Shown here in pieces: positions 9,288 to 17,755 of a DNA stretch of 64,000 bases (its first letter is position 1; the number at the start of each line of letters is the position of its first letter). This DNA comes from CAZJUP01 sp964549275. Its GTDB lineage: Bacteria; Fidelibacterota; Marinisomatia; Marinisomatales; TCS55. The stretch covers positions 1-64,000 of the forward strand of contig CAZJUP010000010.1 of assembly GCA_964549275.1 (NCBI GenBank), written 5' to 3'. Under the pieces are notes generated by a model. The model worked only from the letters and a program-made list of their open reading frames with translations. It was not told where the DNA came from and made no database searches. The position numbers were made by a program, and so were the translations under genes.

Positions 9288-9830
9288 GTGATTCCTGTTA
9301 AAGTTCAAAAAATATCTTACTATCACCCAAACCGGAGTTATGCCGTCATCTTGAAAGAAATAACCGGTGAAAGAAAATTACCGATTTTAGTTGGGGCTTA
9401 TGAAGCTCAAGCTATTGCCATGGCTTTGGAATATATGGAAGCGCCGCGCCCCTTGACGCATGACTTAATTGTGGGTATGATTAAAGGAATACACGCAGAT
9501 TTAGTCGCAGTAAAGGTTACAGAATTAGTGGATGGGGTATTCTATTCTGTACTAGATATTAAAGGGAAGAAGGTGGGGAATAAGGTTATTGATTCGCGCC
9601 CCAGTGATGCTTTAGCTGTAGCCCTGAGGTTTAGTGCTCCAATTTTAGTAGCAGAAGAAGTTATGGAAGAGGCCTCGGTCATGGAGTTGGAAAAAGATGA
9701 TTCTGGTGCTCTGAAACGAGAACCAAAACTCGAAAAATTAGAGGCCCGGCTTCAAAAAGCGATTGAGGAAGAAGAATATGAAATGGCAGCGCGGTTGCGG
9801 GATAAAATAAAATCCATGTCTTTAAGTTAA
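9288..9830 (+). CDS. Bifunctional nuclease-family (DUF151) protein with UVR motif
   Basis: A 180-residue protein. The first about 130 residues are a DUF151/BFN domain (LPILVGAYEAQAIA, RPLTHDL, SRPSDALAVALR). The last about 35 residues form a UVR motif (LEARLQKAIEEEEYEMAARLRDKI), the UvrB-UvrC interaction helix hairpin. Proteins of this family have been described as bifunctional nucleases; the role here is not known, but the UVR motif hints at nucleic-acid or protein contacts. GTG at 9288 is the start, supported by AAGGA at 9276-9280. It is the last gene of the plus-strand run and is convergent with rnc, with 3 nt between the stop codons. Confidence 0.88.
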   Translation: MIPVKVQKISYYHPNRSYAVILKEITGERKLPILVGAYEAQAIAMALEYMEAPRPLTHDLIVGMIKGIHADLVAVKVTELVDGVFYSVLDIKGKKVGNKVIDSRPSDALAVALRFSAPILVAEEVMEEASVMELEKDDSGALKREPKLEKLEARLQKAIEEEEYEMAARLRDKIKSMSLS

Positions 9831-9833
9831 CAG

Positions 9834-10544
9834 CTAGCGGTTTAATTCATCCATAGCATATTGAGCGGCTTGTTGTTCAGCCGCTTTTTTATTTGTTCCA
9901 ATACCACTGGAAAAAGATCGGGTGCCAATTTTAACGTGGACTTCAAATAATTTATGGTGGTCTGGCCCTGAAACATCTGAAACTAAAAATTTTGGATTCT
10001 CAAGTTGGAGAGAATGGCATAATTCAATTAATTGACCTTTATAATTCACAGATTTCCATGCATGTTCCCGCTGATGCCAAACTGTATCCAGAATTACTTT
10101 TTTCGCGGGTTCAATTCCTCCATCCAAGTAAATAGCTCCAACCAATGCTTCGTATAAATTGGCCAATTGTTTTGTGGCGATTTTTTCCTCATTAAGGTCA
10201 ACAGTCGATTCAATATGAATAAAATCTAAAAGATTTAACAGAGAGCCCATAGATGCTAAGAAAGATTTTTGCACCAATGCGGATCGTTTTTGAGTTAAAA
10301 TCCCCTCATCACCTTCGGGGAATTCCCGCATAAGTTCCCGGCTGACCACAATATCAATGACGGCATCACCTAAAAATTCTAATCGTTCATAATTACCGCG
10401 GGGTTTTGAGGAAAGAGAACGGTGAGTAAAAGCCTGACTAAGAAGTGCCCGGTTTTTAAATCGATACCCCACAAGGGCTTCGACGGGCTGCAATGGGTGT
10501 GAAGAAGGGAGGAGGAATGATATTAACCGGGTTAAAAACCCCAC
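9834..10544 (-). CDS. rnc: Ribonuclease III
   Basis: A 236-residue endoribonuclease that cleaves double-stranded RNA in rRNA maturation and mRNA processing. The endonuclease domain carries the signature ERLEFLGDAV (about residues 53-62) and the second acidic site in LYEALVGAIYLDGG (about 129-142). A C-terminal dsRBD ends in the conserved KKAAEQQAA. It follows fabF by 3 nt, a common arrangement (acpP-fabF-rnc) in many bacteria. No terminator is visible on its own strand before the convergent DUF151 gene. Confidence 0.96.
   Translation of the reverse strand: MGFLTRLISFLLPSSHPLQPVEALVGYRFKNRALLSQAFTHRSLSSKPRGNYERLEFLGDAVIDIVVSRELMREFPEGDEGILTQKRSALVQKSFLASMGSLLNLLDFIHIESTVDLNEEKIATKQLANLYEALVGAIYLDGGIEPAKKVILDTVWHQREHAWKSVNYKGQLIELCHSLQLENPKFLVSDVSGPDHHKLFEVHVKIGTRSFSSGIGTNKKAAEQQAAQYAMDELNR
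9864..9890 (+). terminator. Rho-independent terminator inside the rnc 3' end
   Basis: A 7-bp perfect stem, AGCGGCT (9864-9870) with AGCCGCT (9879-9885), has an 8-nt loop and a run of six T on the plus strand. It lies 34 nt beyond the DUF151 gene stop and would end the plus-strand transcript. The same bases on the minus strand encode the KKAAEQQAA stretch of the RNase III double-stranded-RNA-binding domain. Confidence 0.85.
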
Positions 10545-10547
10545 CCG

Positions 10548-11792
10548 TTATTCACCCCAATTTTTTATGGCGATTACACTATTATGACCGCCAAATCCAA
10601 ACGAATTGGATAGGGTTGCTTTTACCGGATGGCTTTGTGCTGTATTGGGAACGTAATCTAAAGTACAGTCTGGGTCCGGTGTTGTATAGTTTATTGTTGG
10701 GGGTAAAACCTGATTCTTCAAAGCGAGAATACAAGCAACTGCTTCCAATGCTCCGCTGGCTCCAAGAGAATGTCCCGTCATCGATTTTGTAGAACTGACC
10801 TTAAGAGATTTTGCATGAAGTCCAAATACGGTTTCGATTGCGGCAGATTCTGTTTTGTCATTGAAGGGTGTAGAAGTCCCGTGGGCGTTTATGTAATCTA
10901 CATCTTCCGGGTTGAGTCCAGCATCAGCTAAAGCAATTTGTATCGCTCGGATTGCTCCTTTTCCACCTTCTGCCGGTTGGGTAACGTGGAAAGCATCATC
11001 TGTTGCTCCGTAACCTACAACTTCGGCTAAAATATTTGCCCCCCTCGCCAGAGCATTTTGTTCAGATTCCAATATAAGAAGTGCCGAGCCTTCTGCTAAA
11101 ACAAATCCGTCCCGATGAGCATCAAAAGGGCGACTGGCACTTTCAGGGTCATCATTTCGGGTCGAAAGGGCTTTCATATTTCCGAAACCGGCGATAGTTA
11201 AACCAGTAACTGAAGCTTCCGTTCCTCCCGCGATCATAGCATCGGCTTCTCCGTATTGAATTTTCCGAAAAGCCAAGCCAAGGGCATCTGTGCCTGAGGC
11301 GCAGGCGGATATTGCCGTAAAATTAGGTCCTTCAAAACCATATTTAATGGCAATTTGTCCTGCGGCAATGTTGGCAATCATTTTTGGGACAAAAAACGGA
11401 GAAACCCTACGAGGTCCACGGTTCAAGAGTGAGGAATGCTGTTCTTCGAGTGTTTGAATTCCTCCTACACCGCTACCCAGGATGACACCCACCTTTTCCA
11501 GGTTGGTATTATCCCCGGATATGCCAGATTCGGTGACGGCCTCATGGGCCGTCACCAGGGCATAAATAGAAAAGGGGTCTAATTTGCGTAGTTCACGACG
11601 GTCCAAAACCGTTTCAGGAGTGAACCCTTTTAGCTCTCCTGCAATTTTTACAGAGTAGTCTGAGGGATCAAATGATGAAATGGTGGAGATACCGCTTTTT
11701 CCGGATTCAAGAGCCTTCCAATATTCTGATGTTGAATTACCGTTTGGGGCAAGAACTCCCAATCCGGAAACAACTACGCGATGTTTAGACAC
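10548..11792 (-). CDS. fabF: 3-oxoacyl-ACP synthase II
   Basis: A 414-residue condensing enzyme that extends acyl-ACP with malonyl-ACP in type II fatty acid synthesis. The nucleophile Cys is in SACASGTDA (Cys164), and the two His residues are in NAHGTSTPFND and TGHSLGASG. The Lys of the active site lies in STKSMTGH. The length and the C-terminal GFGGHN fit FabF. It is the penultimate gene of the fab operon, 8 nt after acpP. Confidence 0.97.
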   Translation of the reverse strand: MSKHRVVVSGLGVLAPNGNSTSEYWKALESGKSGISTISSFDPSDYSVKIAGELKGFTPETVLDRRELRKLDPFSIYALVTAHEAVTESGISGDNTNLEKVGVILGSGVGGIQTLEEQHSSLLNRGPRRVSPFFVPKMIANIAAGQIAIKYGFEGPNFTAISACASGTDALGLAFRKIQYGEADAMIAGGTEASVTGLTIAGFGNMKALSTRNDDPESASRPFDAHRDGFVLAEGSALLILESEQNALARGANILAEVVGYGATDDAFHVTQPAEGGKGAIRAIQIALADAGLNPEDVDYINAHGTSTPFNDKTESAAIETVFGLHAKSLKVSSTKSMTGHSLGASGALEAVACILALKNQVLPPTINYTTPDPDCTLDYVPNTAQSHPVKATLSNSFGFGGHNSVIAIKNWGE

Positions 11793-11800
11793 TATTTATT

Positions 11801-12034
<234 letters not shown>

Positions 12035-12038
12035 CTAG

Positions 12039-12785
12039 TTAAATCATTACCATTCCGCCATCGACCGTCACTGTTTGCCCCGTGATATATCCGGCTTCAT
12101 CAGAAGTCAGAAATAAGGCTGCAGCGGCGATATCATTTGTTGCACCGATCCTGCCAAGCGGAATTTGTGTTAATAAAGTGTCTCGGGCTTTTTCACCCAA
12201 ATCTTCTGTCATATCTGTTTCAATGTATCCCGGGGCAATAGCATTAGCTGTAATACCACGGGAAGCCAGTTCTTTTGCTGTTGCTTTTGTGAGGCCCAAT
12301 AAGCCTGCTTTCGAAGCGGCATAATTCGCCTGTCCAGCATTCCCCATCAAGCCGACAACAGAGGATATATTTATAATTCGTCCAGCTCGTTGTTTCATCA
12401 TTTGGCGGGTGACGGCTTTTGTGCCGTTAAAAGCCCCTTTTAAATTCACCTGGATCACAGTATCCCAATCGTCATCACTCATCCTCATAATGAGAGTGTC
12501 TCTTGTGATACCGGCATTATTAATAAGAATATCGATTCGGCCGAAAGCGGAAGCTGTATTCGAAGCCAATGCCTCAAATGCGCTTAAGGATGAAACATCA
12601 CAGGATTGGACTGATGCGGAACCGCCTTCAGCTTGAATAGAATTTGCGGTATCTTCCAGTGCATTTTCATTTCGGCTGACACAAACAATATGAGCACCTG
12701 CCTGAGCCAGTGTTTCTGCAATCGTCCGTCCGATTCCTCGGGAAGCACCGGTGACGATGGCAACTTTTTTGTTTAAATTAAACAT
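12039..12785 (-). CDS. fabG: 3-oxoacyl-ACP reductase
   Basis: A 248-residue short-chain dehydrogenase/reductase that reduces 3-oxoacyl-ACP with NADPH. It shows the nucleotide-binding TGASRGIGR (12-20), the structural NNAG (89-92), and the catalytic set Ser near 142, Tyr155 and Lys159 (YAASK). The end PGYIETDM and the C-terminal GQTVTVDGGM are typical of FabG. It starts inside the last codons of fabD (8-nt overlap), suggesting coupled translation. Confidence 0.97.
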   Translation of the reverse strand: MFNLNKKVAIVTGASRGIGRTIAETLAQAGAHIVCVSRNENALEDTANSIQAEGGSASVQSCDVSSLSAFEALASNTASAFGRIDILINNAGITRDTLIMRMSDDDWDTVIQVNLKGAFNGTKAVTRQMMKQRAGRIINISSVVGLMGNAGQANYAASKAGLLGLTKATAKELASRGITANAIAPGYIETDMTEDLGEKARDTLLTQIPLGRIGATNDIAAAALFLTSDEAGYITGQTVTVDGGMVMI

Positions 12786-13698
12786 GTGAATTATTTTCTA
12801 CCTGTTCTAAAGTTTCTACTCCACTCATGTTAAAAGATCGATTGATTCTTTTAGATAAACCTTGTAAAACACGCCCAGGTCCTATTTCCACTGCACCGGT
12901 TACCCCGTCATTTATCATGGCAGAAATAGTGGCATGCCAGTGAACCGGGTTTTCTAACTGTCTGATTAATCTTGTTTTTACATCCCCTGATTTTTTAACG
13001 GGTTGAGCATCAACATTAGTATAAACCGGAATTTTACAGTCCTGAATTTCGATGGAATTCAACTCCTCTGCAAGCACTTCGCGAGCGGGAGCCATTAAGG
13101 GGGAATGGAAAGCGCCGCTAACATTTAATTCTACTGCTTTTATTGCACCGGTTTCTTTTGCAATGACCATTACCTCATTAACGGCCGCTGTATCACCGGA
13201 GATAACAACCTGATTTGGTGCGTTAAAGTTTGCCGCAACAACGATGCCTTTTTCATAAGCAGAACATACATTTTGAACAGTTTCATCATTCAATCCGATG
13301 ACTGCTGCCATCGTCCCCGGTGCAGATTTCCCGGCTTGCTGCATACCTTCAGCTCGAGCTTTAACCAATTTTAACCCGGTTCCAAAATCATAGGCTTCTG
13401 CTAAAGCCAATGCTGAATATTCTCCCAAACTGTGTCCGGCAGCGCAAGAGGGAGAAATGCCTCGTTCTTGCAGGAGTTTCCCAATAATCACACTAACGAT
13501 ATATATTGCAGGTTGTGTGTATCTTGTTTGTTTTAAATCCTCTTCTGGTCCATAAAAAATGACATCTCTAATATTCATGTCCATGATATCATTGGCTTCT
13601 TCGAAATAGAGTTTCCCTAAATCGGTATTCAGGTATAAATCATGACCCATTCCTACCTTTTGAGAGGCTTGCCCGGGACACAAAAATGCGGTACTCAA
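12778..13698 (-). CDS. fabD: Malonyl-CoA:ACP transacylase
   Basis: A 306-residue malonyltransferase that loads malonate onto ACP. The nucleophile is Ser90 in GHSLGEY, with the conserved oxyanion segment LCPGQASQ at the N-terminus, Arg in VKARAEGMQ and His in GAFHSPLM. I place the start at a TTG (13698-13696) that overlaps the fabH stop as TTGA: it is preceded by a strong GGAGAGG 4-7 nt upstream and gives the normal N-terminus and length. An upstream ATG at 13734 would add 12 residues unlike the family. Confidence 0.95.
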   Translation of the reverse strand: MSTAFLCPGQASQKVGMGHDLYLNTDLGKLYFEEANDIMDMNIRDVIFYGPEEDLKQTRYTQPAIYIVSVIIGKLLQERGISPSCAAGHSLGEYSALALAEAYDFGTGLKLVKARAEGMQQAGKSAPGTMAAVIGLNDETVQNVCSAYEKGIVVAANFNAPNQVVISGDTAAVNEVMVIAKETGAIKAVELNVSGAFHSPLMAPAREVLAEELNSIEIQDCKIPVYTNVDAQPVKKSGDVKTRLIRQLENPVHWHATISAMINDGVTGAVEIGPGRVLQGLSKRINRSFNMSGVETLEQVENNSHV

Positions 13699-14684
13699 TT
13701 GACCTCTCCCCATTTGATGAGTGTACTTCCCCATGTAAAACCACCACCGAAAGCTGCCAGAAGCAATAAATCCCCCTTGTCTAATTTTCCCTCTTCTACT
13801 GCTTCATCAATTCCAATGGGAATGGTTCCGGCTGTTGTATTTCCATATTTGTGAATATTGATAAGGACTTTCTCATCAGAAAGATCGCATCGTTTAGCCG
13901 CAGCATCAATAATGCGTTTGTTTGCCTGATGCGGAATAAACAATTTAATATCATGGCCATTGAAACCATTTTTTGTTAAAATCCGTTCACTGACATCAGC
14001 CATATTTTTAACGGCAAATTTAAAGACGGTTTTGCCATCTTGACGGGCAAAATGCATTCTTTTTTCTACGGTATCGAAAGAAGCCGGTTTTAAACTGCCT
14101 CCAGCTGGCATATTCAAGAACTCGCTCCCGCTGCCGTCAGTATGGAGTATAGATTCTATAATCCCTTCATCTGATTGTGAAGGCTCAAGCAAAACACCAC
14201 CTCCCCCGTCACCAAAAATAACACACGTATTTCTGTCAGTATAATCGATGATGGAGCTCATGGTATCAGCACCGATAACAACAACATTTTTATAGGCACC
14301 AGATTCAACAAGTTTTGCTCCGGTTTCGAGTGCATATAAAAATCCCGTACACGCAGCAGAAAGGTCGAATGCCCATGCGTTTTTTGCACCAACTTTGTTT
14401 TGGACAAGTGCGGCAGTGGATGGAAAAGGCATATCTGGAGTTACCGTCGCTACAATAATGAGATCAATCTCTTCAGGAGATTTATTTGCTTGTGCTAAAA
14501 TCGATTTAACGATTTCAGCACCCATATCCGAGGTGGCTTCTCCCTCTGACACAAGACGTCTTTCACTTATGCCGGTTCGAGACCTAATCCACTCATCGGA
14601 TGTATCGACCATTTTTTCCAAGTCGAAATTTGTTAATGTACGTTGGGGTAAGTACCGTCCCGTTGCTGTGATAACAGCTCTCAT
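13695..14684 (-). CDS. fabH: 3-oxoacyl-ACP synthase III
   Basis: A 329-residue enzyme that starts fatty acid synthesis by condensing acyl-CoA with malonyl-ACP. The catalytic triad is visible: Cys112 in SAACTGF, His in PHQANKRI and Asn in KYGNTTAG. The ATG at 14684 overlaps the plsX stop as ATGA and gives the standard N-terminus MRAVITATGRYLP; a longer frame from 14750 would add 22 residues that are out-of-frame plsX sequence. It is coupled to plsX upstream and fabD downstream. Confidence 0.96.
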   Translation of the reverse strand: MRAVITATGRYLPQRTLTNFDLEKMVDTSDEWIRSRTGISERRLVSEGEATSDMGAEIVKSILAQANKSPEEIDLIIVATVTPDMPFPSTAALVQNKVGAKNAWAFDLSAACTGFLYALETGAKLVESGAYKNVVVIGADTMSSIIDYTDRNTCVIFGDGGGGVLLEPSQSDEGIIESILHTDGSGSEFLNMPAGGSLKPASFDTVEKRMHFARQDGKTVFKFAVKNMADVSERILTKNGFNGHDIKLFIPHQANKRIIDAAAKRCDLSDEKVLINIHKYGNTTAGTIPIGIDEAVEEGKLDKGDLLLLAAFGGGFTWGSTLIKWGEVN

Positions 14685-15685
14685 CCCAAGGCTCCAATAT
14701 GTTCTGCAATCCCTTGAGCAATATCTCTTACAAGATTTTTCCTGACGCATTTTCCTGCCATTAAAACAGAATTCTTAATCGCTTTTGCTTCAGAACTTCC
14801 GTGGGCAACAATTGAAATGCCATTCACGCCTAATAAGGGTGATCCGCCGTGCTCTTCGTAATCATACTGGCTTCGAATATCTTCCAAGGCGGGTTTAAAA
14901 AATGCCGCACCGATTTTGTAGGATATTTTTTCTGAAATTTTTGCTTTAATCAAATTGCCAAAAGTGGAGATCCAACCTTCAGCAAATTTTAATAGTGTAT
15001 TCCCCACAAAACCATCACAAACTAAAACATCCGCTTCCGTGTCAAAAATATGTCGTCCTTCCACATTTCCGACAAAATTGTGTAATTCTTTATTCAGAAG
15101 GGCATGGGTTTCTACATACAATTCGGAACCTTTATTTGGTTCTTCTCCAATATTGATTAATCCGATTTTTGGATTTTTTATACCTTCAATATGGTCCAGG
15201 TACAAGGAAGCCATGATGGCAAATTGAAGCATATGTTGAGGTTTAGCTTCTGGATTTGCACCAACATCGCAAATGATTTTTCCGCCGGTATGGTTTGGAA
15301 TATATGCACCGAGAGCCGGACGTTTAACTCCTTCTGAACGTCCCAATAAAAATAGAGACGTCGCCATAATAGCCCCTGTATGCCCTGCGCTAATAAATGC
15401 ATCGGCAGTGCCCTCTTTTACCAGTTGAATTCCCCTAACCATGGACGAATCTGGTTTTGTTTTAAAAACTTTGGAACCCAAATCATGCATAGTTACAATT
15501 TCGGTGGTGTGACTAGTCGTCAATCTATCGGGGACTGAGTGTGGTAAATGATTTCGAATGGCAGATTCATCGCCAAGTAATATAATTTCGAAATCACCAT
15601 TGGATTCCTGTATGGCGTCCATTGCACCTTGTACAGGAGCGGCAGGGGCATAATCTCCCCCCATAGCATCCAGGGCTATTTTCAT
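14681..15685 (-). CDS. plsX: Phosphate acyltransferase PlsX
   Basis: A 334-residue enzyme making acyl-phosphate from acyl-ACP, the first step of the PlsX/PlsY route to phosphatidic acid. It shows the family start IALDAMGGDYAP, the HTGAIMA and GANPEAKP segments, and the C-terminal GINGIS-like LLGVNGISIVAHG. It sits between rpmF (12 nt upstream) and fabH (4-nt overlap), the widely conserved rpmF-plsX-fabH order, so phospholipid and fatty acid initiation are co-expressed. Confidence 0.96.
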   Translation of the reverse strand: MKIALDAMGGDYAPAAPVQGAMDAIQESNGDFEIILLGDESAIRNHLPHSVPDRLTTSHTTEIVTMHDLGSKVFKTKPDSSMVRGIQLVKEGTADAFISAGHTGAIMATSLFLLGRSEGVKRPALGAYIPNHTGGKIICDVGANPEAKPQHMLQFAIMASLYLDHIEGIKNPKIGLINIGEEPNKGSELYVETHALLNKELHNFVGNVEGRHIFDTEADVLVCDGFVGNTLLKFAEGWISTFGNLIKAKISEKISYKIGAAFFKPALEDIRSQYDYEEHGGSPLLGVNGISIVAHGSSEAKAIKNSVLMAGKCVRKNLVRDIAQGIAEHIGALG

Positions 15686-15697
15686 TTCGTAAAACGG

Positions 15698-15877
15698 TTA
15701 ATCGTTGGCGGAAATAACAGGTCTGCCCTTATAGTAGCCACAGTTTGGGCAAACACGATGGGGCATTTTGGGTTGGCTGCACTGGGGACACGTTGTAATA
15801 CTTACAGCTTTAGCTTTATAATGCGTTCTGCGTTTACGACCCCGTGCTTTCGATTGTCTTCCTTTTGGTAAGGCCAT
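15698..15877 (-). CDS. rpmF: 50S ribosomal protein L32 (zinc-binding form)
   Basis: A 59-residue ribosomal protein, short enough to be missed by a 60-residue ORF cut-off. The translation begins MALPKGRQSKARGRKRRTH, the conserved basic L32 start. A zinc ribbon follows with Cys at 30, 33, 43 and 46 (CPQC and CPNC). An AGGAGC ribosome binding site precedes the ATG. It lies between yceD (18 nt) and plsX (12 nt), the classic yceD-rpmF-plsX arrangement. With all four cysteines present it is the zinc-dependent form. Confidence 0.96.
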   Translation of the reverse strand: MALPKGRQSKARGRKRRTHYKAKAVSITTCPQCSQPKMPHRVCPNCGYYKGRPVISAND

Positions 15878-15895
15878 TGATGCTCCTGAATAATT

Positions 15896-16399
15896 CTAAT
15901 TTTTATTTGATAATGATTTTAATGTGTCCCATGGAGAATCCGATTCCCCGGTAGTACAATCACAAATTTTTTGATTTAAATCCTGACCGCAGTTTGGGCA
16001 TAGTCCTTTGCATGATTCCTTACATAGTCTTTTTATCGGTTCTTCAAGGAGAACTAAATCATGCAAAATCGGCCCAATATCAATAAAATCTTCAGATTCT
16101 GGGAACCAGATAACATCAACATTTTTCTCGCTCAACAGTTCATTATCAGAAGTGAGAACAATATTAAGGCGGGTATGATGTTTTTCTTGATATGGTTTCA
16201 AACAACGGTCACACGGTTCAATAACAGATACGTCAATGGTACCAGTTAACCGAAAACCATGGGCAGTTTTTTCCGAAGAAAGTTTTAAGGATACCTTTTG
16301 ATCGGGTACCTCAAGTTCTCCCATGTCCAAAGTCTCTATTGAAATGTCAATGAGCCGGTCGGATAATCCTTGGTCTAAATCCGTTCGAAATAGCTTCAT
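15896..16399 (-). CDS. YceD-family (DUF177) protein
   Basis: A 167-residue member of the YceD/DUF177 family, linked to accumulation of 23S rRNA in bacteria and plastids. The diagnostic central CDRCL (about residue 63-67) and the C-terminal Cys cluster CKESCKGLCPNCGQDLN plus CDC are present, probably binding zinc. It is the first gene of the yceD-rpmF-plsX-fab operon as far as I can see, and a long inverted repeat lies directly upstream of it. Confidence 0.92.
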   Translation of the reverse strand: MKLFRTDLDQGLSDRLIDISIETLDMGELEVPDQKVSLKLSSEKTAHGFRLTGTIDVSVIEPCDRCLKPYQEKHHTRLNIVLTSDNELLSEKNVDVIWFPESEDFIDIGPILHDLVLLEEPIKRLCKESCKGLCPNCGQDLNQKICDCTTGESDSPWDTLKSLSNKN

Positions 16400-16437
16400 T
16401 TAAAGCCCGGGAAAGTACTGAGTAATACCTTTTTAAC

Positions 16438-16474
16438 CAAGAAATTAAGGCTCCTAGTCCTGGATAATTTCTTG
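16438..16474. repeat. 10-bp perfect inverted repeat upstream of yceD-fab operon
   Basis: CAAGAAATTA (16438-16447) is perfectly inverted as TAATTTCTTG (16465-16474), with a 17-nt centre. It sits in the 90-nt gap between the membrane protein gene and yceD, both read leftward. No T-run follows the arms in either direction, so it is not a standard terminator. It could be an operator, an mRNA hairpin or a weak terminator; I cannot decide which. Confidence 0.55.
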
Positions 16475-16489
16475 ATTAATGATTATGAA

Positions 16490-17731
16490 TTAGGCGTCGT
16501 TTTCCTCTTCTGTACCTGAATCTTCATCGGATTCCGAAGCTTCCTCTGAATCTTCTTGATCATCAAATTCAATTTCTTCTTTTTCCTCCTCCTCTTCCAG
16601 TTCTTCTTCATCTTTTCTTTCGAGGATATTATCATCGTCGGATATTTTATGGAAAATGGTGAACATTAGAGTTTCACCAACAGAGAGTAGAGAAAGGGCG
16701 TAGGAAAAAATTGTCACCATCAAAATGAACAGAAATATTCCCAAGATAAATGCTGCACCGGTTTGCGAACCAGAGAGAGGTCCTGAACTGGCCGGGATAA
16801 GCCAGCCATACCAGTCACAGTTAGCAAGACAATGGCATCCTCCACAACAGGATGAAGCATGAGATGTACAGGCCTGAACAATGGAGTGAACCAGGTTTTC
16901 GGGCCAAACTGTTCTGGCAGCAGTTCCCACAATGTCAGAAAGTTTTTCTCCCATGAGCCAAGGGTGCCCAAAAACAACATTGATGAGTTTAATACCGCCA
17001 AGCCAGAATAATTTGAATACGGCAACAGCCAGGTAAAGCAAAGGGAGAAGTACAGCATGGTAAAGAACTATTCTCCAGGGTTGACCCCAGGTCACAGCAT
17101 AATTATTAAAAACCGCACCCATTGTATCTTCTTCAATTGTCGCAACAATGGCCGGGGTGTAAATAAAGGAAATCAGAAACACCACTCCGGTGTAAAGGGT
17201 AAAAACTGCACCAAAAAAGTAAAGCAGATAGGGAAGAACGAATAAATATTCACCAACAAATGGTATCTTACCAAACAGGGCAAAGATAGTAGCCATGGCA
17301 ACAAAGAATACCAAAATAAGGAATAGAGAAATGGATGAGAATATAACCGGATGCCAATGTTTTTTTACGTATTTCCAAGCATCTCCGGAAGAATAAAAAT
17401 CATCACCTTTCAGCTGTTTGTAAGTAACCCGAGCCACTGCAGTGCAGGCCATAGAAATGGCATAGAACCAAAAAAGGGTGGCAATCCAGAACAAGGCCAT
17501 AACATATCCCGGTGCTCCGGAAGCAAACAGGCAAGGATAAAGGCCATATGTCTGCCATGTGTTAGTAAAGGATGAGCCAGAGAGGGAAAACCCAAGGTAA
17601 TTAAGGATAAAATAAACAGCATACCCTAGGAGGTTAGCTATAATAAAAATCCATATTTTCTTGCCACTTAAAGCCAAACGGGGTGCGCGAAAAATATCGC
17701 GAACATCAAAGTAAAGTTTCATAGGTTCCAT
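16490..17731 (-). CDS. Polytopic membrane protein with Cys-rich loop and acidic tail, function unknown
   Basis: A 413-residue integral membrane protein that I cannot assign to a family. About six hydrophobic segments are visible (near residues 25-48, 75-100, 130-155, 165-195, 225-245 and 325-355). Between the fifth and sixth lies a loop with six Cys in 18 residues (CTSHASSCCGGCHCLANC), suggesting metal binding or disulfides. The last about 50 residues are almost entirely Asp/Glu/Ser. The ATG at 17731 is supported by GGGAGGAT 5 nt upstream. The next upstream gene, a SPOR lipoprotein, also has a strongly acidic stretch and is 24 nt away, so the two probably share an operon. Confidence 0.75.
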   Translation of the reverse strand: MEPMKLYFDVRDIFRAPRLALSGKKIWIFIIANLLGYAVYFILNYLGFSLSGSSFTNTWQTYGLYPCLFASGAPGYVMALFWIATLFWFYAISMACTAVARVTYKQLKGDDFYSSGDAWKYVKKHWHPVIFSSISLFLILVFFVAMATIFALFGKIPFVGEYLFVLPYLLYFFGAVFTLYTGVVFLISFIYTPAIVATIEEDTMGAVFNNYAVTWGQPWRIVLYHAVLLPLLYLAVAVFKLFWLGGIKLINVVFGHPWLMGEKLSDIVGTAARTVWPENLVHSIVQACTSHASSCCGGCHCLANCDWYGWLIPASSGPLSGSQTGAAFILGIFLFILMVTIFSYALSLLSVGETLMFTIFHKISDDDNILERKDEEELEEEEEKEEIEFDDQEDSEEASESDEDSGTEEENDA

Positions 17732-17755
17732 GAAATCCTCCCTTAATAGTTTTAA

